64,000 bases of DNA from Diospyros lotus (taxonomy: Eukaryota; Streptophyta; Magnoliopsida; Ericales; Ebenaceae), in the NCBI RefSeq assembly GCF_014633365.1, contig NC_068349.1, forward strand, positions 31,758,753 through 31,822,752, in the 5' to 3' direction. A program made the translations under genes and the position numbers. Each line of letters starts with the position of its first letter. Position 1 is the first letter of the stretch. Shown here in pieces: positions 32,662-44,435 of this stretch. The notes below the pieces were generated by a model, which was given only the letters and a program-made list of their open reading frames with translations, made no database searches and was not told the DNA's origin.

Positions 32662-35295
32662 GGATTTCAACAAATACTGTTCTTCTGGTGGTTTCTTTAT
32701 TGGATGCCAACTTAGATAACACGTCTTCATGATTGTTGAGGAACCTGTTGATTTGAACCAACTAAAAATTTTTAAATGCCTGAACAAGGGTCCTAACCTT
32801 TTGCAGATATTGTCCCATAATTGGCTCCCTAGTTTCCTATTGCCCGTGGTATTGCTAAATAATCAAGTGGGAGTCTCTGTGGGCTATCAGTTGTGCCACC
32901 TTGAGTTTCTGAGCCAAACTCAAACCAATAATCAATGCCTCATACTCAATCACATTGTTTGAGTTAGGGAAAATGAATTGCAATGAGTACTCCAGAGGTT
33001 CCCCTTTAGGCGGGATGAACACTATTTTGGCTCCACTTCCATGTGAACGGCCAACCCTATGAACAAATAGCAACCACTCTACCTCATTCTCTTATTCAGC
33101 TTCCCTAGCGGAAGTGCATTCAACAATAAAATCGGTCAGAGCTTGTCCCTTTATAGCTTGCCTTAGCTGAAAATGTATATCATACTCGTTCAGTTCTATA
33201 GACCAATTTGTAAGTCGACCCGAACATTCTAGTTTCTGCAGGATACTTCTTAGCGATTGATTACTCAAGACAATGATGGAATGAGGTTGGAAATATGGGC
33301 ACAATTTTCTAGAGGCATTCCCCAAGGCCAGGGCTATCTTTTATGTGAAAGGATATCGCATTTTCGCTCCTTGTAGGACTTTGCTAACATAATAGAATGG
33401 ACGATCAACTTGGCCTTCATTCCTTATCAACACAGTGTTCACGGCTTTGTCGCTCACCCCCAAATACATGTATAAGGATTCTCCTATTCTAGGCCTTGTC
33501 AAGAGGGAAGCCTCATTCAGATACTCTTTTAGGTTTTCAAAGGACTTCTAACACTAATCTGTCCACTCAAACCCCTTTCTGGCCCTTAATGTTTGGAAAA
33601 ATGGGAGGCTTCTTTCAGCTAATTCAGACAGGAATCAACTTAGGGTTGCTATTCTTTCCGTCAATTGTGGTACTTCTTTGATGGTCATCGGGGGTGTTAT
33701 GTCTGATATGGCTTGTATTTGTTCAGGGTTGGCCTCGATTCCTCTTTGTGTAATCATGTACCCCAAGAATCTCATTGATTGAATCTTGAACGCACACGTT
33801 AGAGGGTTTAACCACATATTATACTGTTGGGGTACTCTAAACACTTGAGTCAACTTTTCAACATGAGATTCTTCTTTTAAACTTTTTATGATCATATCAT
33901 CAACGTATGTCTTCATCATATTACCCAGTAAGTTCTTAAACCCTTATTCACCATTTGCTGGTATGTAGCTTTAGTGTTTTTCAACCAAAAAAGCAAGACC
34001 CTGTAGCAATAAGTTTCATTTTCTGTGATAAGAAAGGTTTTTTCTTGGTCTAGAGGATACATCATAATCTGGTGATACCCTAAAAAGGCATGAATGAAGC
34101 TCAACAATCGATATCCTGATGTCTCATCTACTAATCAGTTGATCTAGGGTAAGGGACACGAGTCTTTTAGGCAAACTGTGTTGAGATTAGTGAAGTCAAT
34201 GTATACTCACCACTTTCCATTGGGCTTTTTAACCATCAACGTTGGCTAACCAATCAGGGTATTGTACTTTCCAGATGAAACCAACATCCAATAGCTTGTC
34301 TATTTCTTCTTCTAGCGCCAATAACCTATCATGGGTGATATTTCCTTTTTTTTTTTTTTAACGAGTTTAAACTGTGGATCAACATTCAGGTGATTATAGA
34401 TTACATTTGGGTTGATTCCAAACATATTAGTCACCGTCCAGGTAAATATATCCATATTAGCTTTTAAACATTCATCGATTTCCCCTTTTACTTCCTCTAA
34501 TAGTTGTGAGTCCACATAAGCAGGTTTCTCATGTTCATTCTCACTCAACTGTATAGCTTCTAGTTTCTCCATTGGTTAAGGTATATGTATAGTTTGCTTG
34601 GCGAGTGACTTATGTATGGCTTGCTCAGTAATTAATAGGGTCTCATCCTTCTTCTTTCCCTTCATGGAAGAGACATAACAAATGTGAGCCTTTCTTTGAT
34701 CCCCATAGACTTACCCCACCCATTAGGGCGTAGGGAATTTCATCAATAGGTAACATGATGAGACTACTGCCCTTATATCATTGAGTAGGGGGTGCCCCAA
34801 AATCACATTATAGGTGACTGGATAAGCTTTTACTACCATGAAGTTGGTTTGGCGAGTCACACTTTGTGGGTTTGAACCTAGTGTGATTGGCAACTCAATT
34901 AAACCAATGACTGGCACTACTTTCCTAGTGAAACTATACAGTGGGGATGAGACTTTTCTCAGCTGATCATGGGAGATATACATTTGTTCAAAACAATCCA
35001 AGTAAATAAGGTTGACCGAACTAACACTATCAACCAAGAGCCTCTCAATAAGGTGTTTTGCAATGACAACTGAAATCACCATAAGGTCATCATGGGGTGT
35101 AATCACATCTCCCTTATCGGTGGGAGTGAAAACAATTGGTTCTTCATTGTCTTGTACTTCCATCACTGAATTCACCTGATAGGCTTGACAGGTACATGCT
35201 TTTCTAAAAGATGAGATGTCTTTGACTAAGGTTTCACCGTCGAAGATAACGTGAATAGCTTGATGCGTGGGCTTATTATCCAAGGGAATGACCAA
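32662..35295 (-). pseudogene. Tat-lineage gypsy pol: protease, RT, RNase H and second RNase H
   Basis: Minus-strand order from 35295 down: protease (AKHLIERLLVDSVSSVNLIY; the D-N-G-S active site has become D-S-V-S; then YNVILGHPLLNDIRAVVS), linker (VDSQLLEEVKGEIDECLKAN), RT (FLGYHQIMMYPLDQEKTFLI, LKNTKATYQQMVNK, TYVDDMIIKS with YVDD intact, FLGYMITQRGIEANPEQI), RNase H region (PHSIIVLSNQSLRSILQKLE, IKGQALTDFIVE) and the extra RNase H (VIEYEALIIGLSLAQKLKVA) that marks the Tat lineage. Several stops and frameshifts separate the blocks, and motif A Asp is His-Ala altered (SFIHAFLGY). It is dead. The frame ends at VFVEIL where foreign DNA begins. Confidence 0.9.
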
Positions 35296-37430
35296 TATTT
35301 CATCCCTTCTCTCCTCATTTTATCACTGATTTCTCTTGTCTTGGCCCTCAGGCCTATCTTCCCTCCTCTAAAGTTCCCGATTGTTTCTTCATTCACCTCT
35401 TACATACCTTTGTAGGTGTTCATCTCGAATAAGTGCCTCAATTTGATTCTTCAATTCTATACACTAGTCAGTGGAGTGACCACAAGTTTTGTGGTATCTG
35501 CAATACTCATCTTCATTATTTCCATAGGTAAGTCAGCCTTTTTTGAAATTATGAGGAGGCCCGAGCCTTCTTTGGCTGCTAATATGGCTGATCGGGGTTG
35601 GTTGAGTCTGACATAGTGATTAAATTGGGGCCCGACTATATCTAGTCTCCTGGTAATTTCCTATCGCTAACTTGGCCCTTGTTCAACATCTCACTCCTTT
35701 CTTTTTCATTGCTCGTTTTCATCTTCTCTTATAGTCCTTATTACTTCCGTATGGAGCATGTATTTATTTGCTCTGATGAACAGATCTGCTAGAGACATTG
35801 GCGGGTCTAGAGATAAGGATTCTTATAAGGAAGTTAACCACATCTCTTGTAACGTAACGAATATTGCCACTTCAATCAGTAGGTCATGAACCTTAAGTGT
35901 GGCGTTTCGAAACTTGTCCACATATTAATGGAGGGTCTCTTTGCCTCCCTATCGAATGCTAAGGAGATATGTTGCATCTTTCTGCATTCGGTTGTTAATA
36001 ACGAATGCTTTAATAAATTCTGTGATATTTTGTATTTGATATGGTTTTGCTGATGAAAAATAATTGTGTTTTGATGATGGAATTATTTTGTTAATGGTTA
36101 TTAATTTGGTACTCCAAATTACTTTTATATGTTTTATTAAGCACCAAACTAAAAATCAATTTCATCATGCAATCCAATGCCAAAAATCTTGTAATAATTT
36201 TTTTATGGCATTTGGAATATTATGTTTTATTTGCTTAAAATGTGCAAAAATTTATTTAAAAGATTTTTTACCATTTGGTACAATGAACAATGAACAATGA
36301 ATAGTAATCGGACGTTGTGAATAGTAATCCTACCGTTGTAAACAGTAACAGCTATAAAAATGACTAATTTCTTTTGAACCTCTTGGGATGCCTATAAATA
36401 TTTCAAGGATGCTCTTAAGACCACCAAGAAGCAAAAATAAATTCATTTAAGGTAACATTTATTTTTTTACTTCTCCATTATACGTGTGCTTTCATTTTTT
36501 TCTCAAGAAGTTTTGATTATCATTTGTATCATTTCATTTAAGTCTTGTGTTTACTATTGAGAGATTTTGTAACTAAGAAATTCATTTCTTAGACTCTATT
36601 TTCTATACATTTATAGTATTTTCTAGTTTGTGAGCTAGAGGGCCTACCAGGTGTTGGTAGGAGGTTGTAATTCCTAATAATTTAAACTAAAGAGCTTACT
36701 TGTGTATAAGTAGGATGTTTGTATTTCCTACCGATTTATGCTAGAGGGCCTATCGGGTTTGGTATGAGGTTTAGTGGATTGATTTGAAAATCATTTGTGA
36801 GGAGTTAAAGTAGTAGATTAGGCTTAGTTTAGCCAAACCACTATATCGCTTGTGTACCTCTTGCATTATATTTTGGTTGTGTTTCATTGTTTTCTTGTTT
36901 AGTTTTCAAAACCTCCCAAAAAGTTTTAAATTTCTCAATCAACCAATTCACCCCCCTCTTAGTGTGTGGTGTCATTGCTATACAATTTTAACATTCCGCC
37001 CTTAGTTGCCCAAATGAAGAGATGGAAGCTTCTGGTAAACTATTAAACCAAACCAAGCCCAAGCATGTCCAACTAAGGTTAAGGGGTCCCAACCATGGAG
37101 CATCATCAAAGATTCATAGTTTTGCACAGGATCATAAGAGTCATGATTGCCTGAGTAAGGGGTTATTTTGGGCATCTTGAATTTCTTTGGTAAGGGTTTT
37201 TCCATTACCTGCTATAAATGGAAGTCTCTTTCGAGATTGCTCATTTGAGACCGGTAATAACTTCTTTTGTTAAAGCATTTTCTCAATCATTTTCTTCATA
37301 TTAGCTGCCTCACGAGCACTAAAGGTCGAACGGTTGTCATCAACCTCATTGTTCCATTTTGTTACTAGTTTAGGAAAGTTCAGACCTCCCTCTGTGGGGG
37401 TGCTAGCCATAATTTCTGAGCATTTATTCT
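35296..37430 (-). pseudogene. Tat-lineage gypsy gag, split by an LTR
   Basis: 37205-37002 reads PLPKKFKMPKITPYSGNHDS and a GHAWAWFGL core as in gag. 36994 ends ...SSFGQLRAE and, after the LTR at 36021-36993, the frame resumes FIKAFVINNRMQKDATYLLS at about 36020. 35540-35400 shows the Tat gag C-terminus (EYCRYHKTCGHSTD, stop, C..., IEALIRDEHLQRYV), where the stop falls inside the zinc-knuckle-like motif. The start codon is not clear; sequence up to about 37700 may be leader or N-terminus. Confidence 0.8.
36021..36993 (+). mobile_element. Solo LTR-like insertion in gypsy gag (973 bp)
   Basis: Borders are fixed by the interrupted gag frame: RAE on one side and FIKAF on the other. It starts TGTGATATTTTG and ends CAATTTTAACA; attc is shared at both junctions (about 36017-36020 and 36993-36997), a 4-bp partial duplication. 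A plus-strand TATA box (cctataaatatt, about 36391) and R-U5-like sequence follow. The right end (caattcacccccctct) matches, in opposite orientation, the LTR-like end at 30653. Confidence 0.75.
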
Positions 37431-39216
37431 TTTGAGGGCTTCGCCTACTTGTCCTTCAACGATTAGCCTCTCTTTTTGATTTCTTTGTCGGGGGGGAGCT
37501 TGGGTATGAGCTCCTCATGTAGGAGGCCTTGGTTGATTATTTTGAGAATGAACGGATTAAGAATGAGTCTTGAGAATGGTCTCCTAATAAGAGTTATTTC
37601 CTGGTACTTGCTGATGAGGCCTTTTTGTGATGGAGCCGTTTATAGTATAAACTTCCTCAAGGTAGTTGGCATTGTGCCTCGGGGAACCATATTTTGTAAC
37701 ATTCCTACCAATTCACAAAGGGCTTGCATCCCCTCAACATGCTGTTATCGTAAGGTTTCGTACTCAGCTCAGGGAACCATAGATGTGGCATGTTCACTCG
37801 GGCTAATGTGACTAGGAAAATAGGTCCCCGGATGGGCACATGAGGTGTTGAAGGGCGACAGTTGGAATTGAATCTCCAATGGGTGTAAATGCCTTGTGAA
37901 GGGTGGCTACTGATGAGTGAGTGGTGGATGACCCTTACGGGAAGACTGATGGGTGAAAGTGTTTGGCCCTCACAACCTGGCTGTTAATGATCTTCAACAC
38001 GAGATAGGGTATCTCGTTGGGGTGAATGAGTGCCACGAGGAAGGGTATGTTGGTTGTTTTTGAGTTTGTGCGAAGACAAGTGAGTGCTTCTTGGCCTTTT
38101 GTTGGTTTCCCACAGATGACGTCAATTCTTGTTGTTTAATTACAATAATGAATTTAGGTATGAAAAACTACCTTAAGATGGCCCACAAGTGGATTATCCG
38201 GACGATGGGTGACCTTTTAAAGTGATGGATGACTCTTCTGAGGTAGAGTGACAATGATGAATGACTCTTTCACAGCTGAATGATAGCAATGGATAACCCC
38301 CTCAAGCCATGGATAACCCCTTCACGCGATGGATGACCTGTCTAGAAAAAAAATCAGTTAAGGGCATGAGTGAAAATTCTCGTGCAGACTTTCTAATGCC
38401 TAAATTAGTCTCTCAAAAGTGCAGAATACTTGAATACAATAAAGAAATGTGAAGGTGAGAAATTACATACCCAAATATGGGAAGGACCCCCTATTTATAA
38501 TGATGGAAGAGGCCAACATGTGTTAGGCGGTTCAATGTTCTCGATGAATAAATTGGAGGTAGTTTTGACTGGGTTTTGTGGGGGTAATGGTACATGGCAT
38601 GTTAGCATGGGCACGTGGATGCCCGAGTGAGAGAGTGGGCGCGTGGGTATGGGCACGAGCAAGCCCATGGCACCCTCGAGTGACCCTCACTCGGGTGTGT
38701 TGGGGCACTAGCGTGTGTAGGCACGTGGCTGCGTGGCACGACCATGTGAGTGGGGGGCCCCGCCTGGTTGCGTCATCCCCAATTAACCCCTACGTGGGGG
38801 CCCAAAGTGGCTGCTCGGGCAGCCACATGGCATGGCCTCATTTCTCTGATCCCTTAGCTTGTTTTTGGCCAATCCACTTTTTAGATTTATTTTTGCCAAG
38901 CATAACACAAACATATGGTGGTCTAGTTATGATTTAAAAAATAAGCAAATAAGTCTTGATAGTTTGACTTGAAAAACACATTTTAAACTATGCAAATCAA
39001 TCATTACACACCTGTAATCGAGGGTTGTTGATGTTGTTGAAAAAATACACTAAAAAGAGTTCGTTTTCCATATTCAAAGGAAAAAAATAACGAAGGGGCA
39101 AGCAAATGATTTAGTTATTGGGCGCCACTATCGAAGACCCAGACTCCTTGGAAGCAAGTTGAAGTGAAGAGTTCCTTACTGAAGATAACAAAAAAGCTTC
39201 GTCGTTGTCATGTGCC
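37431..39216 (-). other. Leader-like region of the gypsy element, no gene seen
   Basis: No gag or pol is recognisable. 38560-38860 is GC-rich with repeated gggcacgtgg/gggcac motifs. On the minus strand, 39125-39116 reads TGGCGCCCAATA, which could be a decayed primer-binding site of the TGGCGCC type used by Tat elements, but no LTR could be drawn next to it. Confidence 0.3.
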
Positions 39217-39224
39217 CCAACCAC

Positions 39225-39909
39225 TAGGGATGTGCGTAGATTGATTAATTTGTAAATAAATTTGTAACTATGTTCAACAAACACAATTAAAAATAAAATA
39301 AAACAGATACAAATATGATTGCGGTTAAAAAAATTGAAGAACGTCAATTATAGTAATTATAACTATAATCGTAATAGAATTTATATATATTATAATATTA
39401 ACTTATAAATTAATAATAATTTATAAAATATCCTTAAATTGTAATATATTACAATAATGTTTAATAAATAAAATCGTTACTTTAAAACATATTACAACAA
39501 TATCCCAAAAAAATAGCAAAACCATTTCCCATAAAACATGTAATCATTTTAAGATCATCATTATAAGATTTTCATTTCATTTACTAGATTTCTTGGAGTC
39601 AATTCTAATTTGTGTAATTATTAGTTAATTCTAATTTAAATGTTCATTTTCAATTTTGGTTGTCAATTTTATGCATTTTTTGTGTGTTGGTTGCCTATTA
39701 TTTAATTTAATAAATAATTTTATTTTTTATTTAATTATATAATTCGTTAAAACAATTATGAATATAAATTGCGAATATGATTAATTTGTCGATTTCAAAC
39801 GCAATTATAAGAAGCCATAATCGTATAAGTACGATTACAGACATAATACCTTGATTACGATTATTGTTATTTTAAAAATTATAATTAAATTGATTCTCGC
39901 TTATCCTTA
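39225..39909. mobile_element. hAT-type MITE (685 bp)
   Basis: The termini are TAGGGATGTGCGTAGATTG and the complement TAAGGATAAGCGAGAATC. Flanks CCAACCAC (39217-39224) and CCGACCAC (39910-39917) are an 8-bp target duplication with one mismatch. Subterminal sequence is rich in attataa and cgattataatcg-like motifs in both orientations. There is no coding capacity. Confidence 0.75.
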
Positions 39910-39917
39910 CCGACCAC

Positions 39918-40504
39918 CACTCATTATTGTCTTTATTGTTGATAGCTATTGTTAAAAAAGGAGATGGAGATGCCATAACCACTAAGAGGAAGAAATAGAT
40001 ATGTGCTCAGGTAGTTGAGAATCTAGAATAAGGGGCAAACAAATAGAATGGAAATAAATTGAAAGTGTGTCCTTAAAATTTAATGATATTTTAAATTTTT
40101 TAAATATTTAATTAGGGTTAAGTAATGGCATGAGAGAAATTGTAACATGATATAAAAGTAAAGGGTAATAGTTGTATTTTTTTTTTAAATATTAGAGATA
40201 TTATTTTGTAATTACTCTAAACCTTAGGTGTATCGTATGTACTTTTTCTATATAAATATTGTATTAAAATATAAAAGTGTAAAATATTTTGTAGATGGTA
40301 ATATTAACACTTAGAAAAGCATTATCATTACATTAAATATAAGTGAAATGACATAAATATCTTTCAAGAGTGTTATTTATCTTTTATTGTGGAAAACTTT
40401 TAAACGTCGTACTTTTTTTCGCATGTTTAGTATTTTAAGAATAAATTTAGGTGTGATAATTTTTCATATTACCTTCCATATTTTATAAAAATATAATTTT
40501 TTGC
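39918..40504. other. AT-rich intergenic, nothing recognised
   Basis: No frame, repeat or promoter signature stands out. Confidence 0.5.
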
Positions 40505-40795
40505 CCTTAGGGTGTAGCTCTGCTAGTAAAGGAAGTACACTTTAGGGTGTTGTTCTTTGGACACTCAAGTTTAGTATTCGAGGCCTGGTTAGAGGGGGAA
40601 GTTAAGTAATCAGAGTAATTCTGAAAGTTAAAAATCGCTTATCGCCCTCACGTTTGCGGCAGAATTAGGGATTGAACTGGCTGTTGAGTCATCTAATTTA
40701 CATCTCTTACTAATATCGTAGGGTCGAACAGTAAGGGCGCTCATGATGGTGCATTAACCAAAAAAAAAAAATAATAATAATTTATTAAGTAATGC
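40505..40795 (+). mobile_element. Possible tRNA-derived SINE
   Basis: Starts gggtgtagctctgctagta, similar to a tRNA A-box region, with a B-box-like tattcgaggcctgg about 65 bases on, a unique body, and an A-rich tail (aaaaaaaaaaaataataataa). Box B departs from GTTCGAnnC at its first base, and flanking duplications (ataattt on both sides) are weak. Confidence 0.4.
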
Positions 40796-40799
40796 TTAA

Positions 40800-41916
40800 A
40801 AAGTTTAGACAAATCAAACATAGAGAAACACTTATCACATTTATTTAATTACTCTCATTTTGTTACTCTTCCGTATTGTCATGTTATGATCACTCCAATA
40901 AGGTAACAATGTAAAGAAAAAGTGATAAGAATAAAAGAATCATATGTGACAAAAGTATTATTTATATAACTTAAAAATGATTCATATGACTAAAAGACTT
41001 GATTAACAGTGAGTAAAATTTTAATTAAATTGAAATAATTGAATTGAATCAACCAAAATTGACGATTCTTTTTGGTTCAATTTAGCTTCTAAATTTAAGT
41101 TTTTCAATTATTTCGGTTTAGTTCGGTCTCTTAATTGAAAAAAATCAAAATAATCAAACTGATTGAAATGTTATTTTTTGTTAGAGTAAGATAAATTTTT
41201 TAATTAAATAATATTATTTTTACTCAAATAAGAGAAATTTTTTAATCAAGTAATATTATTTTTATTCTAATAAAAAATATTTTCAATCGAGTAATATTTC
41301 TGAACTAAAATTTGCTTACAAAAGTAAATCAAGTACAAATTATTCTTAATGAGGTAATATTTTTTTTATTTGAGGAACACTTATATCATGTACAAATATT
41401 TTTATTTCATCTATTCAATTTTCGTATTTATTATTTTGATTTAGTTTAATTTTATACATAAATTTAATTACTTCAATTAAATATAATAAAAAATATTATA
41501 ATAAAAAAATATAAATTATGTTATATAGAACACTTTTTATATTATGCATTACACCACCATCAAATAACATTATCAATAATGTATATAATTTTCCAAAATA
41601 GAAGGTGATTAAAATTAGTCACACAAGACAAGTAATAGAGAGGACAACTCACTCCCATCGCATCTTCCAATACAAAGATGACTAACCCACTCCCGACGAC
41701 CATATGTAGTCTTAATTGTTTGCCACCAACCATGTGGTGTTATTAGGCCGAACCTACAGTGTAATTTAAGAGCCCATTATCTCAGAACCTATAATTATGT
41801 TAAATTAGGAGGCTTATAAATTTGAGTGAAAATTGACTATTTTGTCCTTGTTTGAAAATGACGATTTTACCCCTATATAAATTTCTCCCCCTCACCCAAA
41901 AATCTGCATAATGCAA

Positions 41917-41947
<31 letters not shown>

Positions 41948-42589
41948 CTCTCTTTAAATCATTGATTTTATGAAATCTAACTGTCTAATTTTGAATTCAA
42001 TTGTATTTTTTTTTTGTGAAATTAGCCTTAATCTACAAGACGGTAAATTTTTTAGTTTTATCAATAATTATTTTCAATATAAATCTATAATATATACATA
42101 TATACGCACGGTTTGAATTAGACTGAAAATTTAATTTTAGATCTATGGAGATTCGACCGTTGGATCTTGTTAAATTTTTTGTATGTTTGTCGATGTAGAT
42201 AAGGGTGTCGGGTGGTTGCCTCTGATCACCATAAACGATCCGCCACGGTGGTCGGTGGGGTCTGACAGTGAAATCCCTATTTTTGAGTTATTTATATTTT
42301 TATTATTTTTTTACAGAATATATATATATATATATCTTAGTGAACTAGAAGCTCTGGCAATGGGTAACTATAATTTTATGCATTCATTGGTTTGACAAAA
42401 GAAAAACAAATTATTCACCAATGGTAGGTAGGTATTGAGAGTAAATTCTCTCTTGAGATTAGTAGTGAAAAAATTAAAGAACTTTGGGAATATATGTAGA
42501 GCAACATGTAAAATAATACGTGGAGAGTTTATGTTTTATTATTATATATTCTCATGTGAAACTTTTTATTATTGAGCCAAACATGTGTA
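40800..42589. other. AT-rich intergenic with a (CT)n tract
   Basis: 41000-41170 has GGTTtaGTTCGGT/aaccaaaa motifs like hAT subterminal repeats. (CT)n occurs at about 41922-41956 and (TA)n at 42308-42335. The 42183-42395 frame has no recognisable product. Confidence 0.45.
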
Positions 42590-43024
42590 AGTATTTTAAA
42601 TATTTATTTTGATGTACTTTAGAATGTTGCAATTCCAAACTCAATTGTTCTGGTGATTATACTTGTTACAGTTGCATATGCAGAAAGAAGTTTTTTCAAG
42701 TTGAAGTTGATAAATACTTATCTCCGCTTAGCTATGTTACAAGACAGATTGAATGGATTGACTATGTTGTCTATTAAAAAAAAAATGTTCAAACAACTTG
42801 TAAATTTAATTAATATTTTTATCTCCAAAATTGTAAGGATTACAATGAGAGTAGTTTTTAATTGATCATTCAGAAAATTTTTGACTTTATTTTTTGATAT
42901 GGTATGAATATTTGTTTATTTTTTTATATTTTATTATGAAAAATAAAATTTGAATATATATTATGATTCGGGGACCCATTTTTATATTTCGACTCAGGGC
43001 CCCAAAATCTCAGGTACGGCATTG
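42590..43024 (+). pseudogene. hAT transposase tail (ZMYM/TTF-finger type)
   Basis: The frame reads LVTVAYAERSFFKLKLINTY, LRLAMLQDRLNGLTMLSIKK, which is the C-terminal dimerisation block (VTVASAERSFSKLKLIK...MSQERLNGLALLSIE) of hAT-like transposases with MYM/TTF-type fingers, a different hAT clade from the 13.6-24.6 kb element. A stop at 42863 ends it. The following 150 bases finish with gggccccaaaatctcagg, tacggcattg, resembling the terminal sequence of that family. The rest of the transposase is absent. Confidence 0.75.
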
Positions 43025-43029
43025 GGTGT

Positions 43030-43440
43030 TATTTAAGTGAAAAATATTATTAATATTTTTTGGATTACATCCTAAGTTATATAATTTAGGTAAAATAACA
43101 AAAATATCCTTTATCTAAGATGGTGAGACGAGATGGTGAAGCAACGTGAGACATTGATACGCATGACTAAATTACCTTTTATTAAGGTGGTAAGACAACG
43201 TGAAGAGTGATGAGATAAAATGGTGAATGGGCGTTTGGGAGAGCGAGTTCACCTTCTGGGACAAGATAAAACGGGAAAACTTAAAAGAATATTTTTGTTC
43301 TTTTAAATATATTATTTATTTTAAAATGTAGTGTAAGAGATATTCTGTGTTTAAGTGGCGGCGGAAGATGAAGAAGCCGCACAAAACCCACGAGGAGGCT
43401 GTAGCATACGAGAGTTCGTTCGAACTGAAATAGCAGGTAG
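43030..43440. other. Intergenic, nothing recognised
   Basis: AT-rich sequence between the hAT tail and the promoter region. It includes two imperfect copies of 'gtgagacgagatggtgaa/gtgatgagataaaatggtgaa'. No gene. Confidence 0.45.
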
Positions 43441-43442
43441 CT

Positions 43443-43452
43443 GCCACGTGTC
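43443..43452 (+). promoter_or_regulatory. ABRE / G-box in a candidate promoter
   Basis: gccacgtgtc contains the G-box CACGTG in the ABRE form (CACGTGTC), recognised by bZIP factors in ABA and stress responses. A second ACGTG follows at about 43454. It lies about 720 bp upstream of the TATA box at 44169. The motif is common, so function is inference. Confidence 0.5.
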
Positions 43453-44168
43453 AACGTGACTCACTCCACCTCCTCAATTAATTAATTAAAAATATATAAA
43501 GTAAAATATCCAATCTAATCACTTCTAGAACACAGCAAAGCCAACGCATCCACTGGCCAGGATCCTGCGTGCTCACCCTCACCCTACCCGCCTTGTTCTG
43601 CATCTTCAACCTTAATTTTAATTATTATAATTATGATAATTCTCAATATCTCATCTCGTCGGATAAAATATTAAATTTATTATTAATAAATTAATGTATT
43701 AAAATCAAAAATAATATTAAGATATTATTTTAGATTTATATGAAATTATAAAAATATATTTTAAGTTGGTATTTGAACTAAAAGCTACTAAACAAGTATT
43801 TAGTTAAAAATGAAAATTGAAGTTTGAAGCTTTTATCAAATTATAATATTCAGTATAATGTTTGTTTTTTATTAAATTTAATTTTTATCTTTGAAATACG
43901 TGCTAATTATTATTGCATAATTATTATAAATTGATATAAAATTACTATAAATTTAATAAAAAATAAATATTATGTGGAGGCCAATGCCAAGCCATTATTG
44001 TTTTATTATTTTTCTCCAGTTTACCTTTTTGACATTTTCCTCCTTACGCTGCCAGATGCCACTCTTGAGCCCAATTATTTTCTGCCACGTTGTTGCCACG
44101 AAACCAAGCTCGCAGCACTGGATAATTGCCCCCGCCTTTCATCCTCCCTCTTCTGCCACTACGCCTTT

Positions 44169-44176
44169 TATATAAG
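44169..44176 (+). promoter_or_regulatory. TATA box of candidate host promoter
   Basis: tatataag lies in GC-richer surroundings (44060-44240), which is the only host-promoter-like stretch between 43 kb and the SAP gene. A start site about 30 bases downstream would begin the exon ending at 44435. Confidence 0.5.
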
Positions 44177-44199
44177 AAAATCTCTGGTTCCTTTCATCG

Positions 44200-44435
44200 G
44201 AAGTTCTCTCATGCTCTGGCGATTTCCTGTTCGCCCTAGGGTTAGCATCCGTCTTTCTCTATCTGTAAATGTTTATGTAGACATGTATATGCTTAATCTA
44301 CTTCTCTTTTTGTTTCAAATTTCTACAGTATTTCAAATCGGAGCCGTGTTTGATTGATTAACTTCGATTTTCTTCTTGAAGGGGACGAAATAGGAAGAGG
44401 AGCTAACACAGGAAAATCGGTTCCTTTGCGAACAG
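44200..44435 (+). other. Candidate 5'UTR exon
   Basis: From the predicted start to the donor GAACAG/GTTAGT at 44435-44436. It holds short upstream frames but no coding domain. A small internal intron is possible (gtaaatgtttatg ... ttctacag, about 44266-44329). SAP genes commonly have a noncoding first exon, and the SAP coding exon at 62445 starts with a splice acceptor and lacks its own promoter nearby, so I link the two tentatively. A transcript would decide. Confidence 0.4.

Noticed and set aside
43974..44357. 127-codon frame across the candidate promoter
   Set aside because: It runs through the TATA box and UTR and has no recognisable domain.
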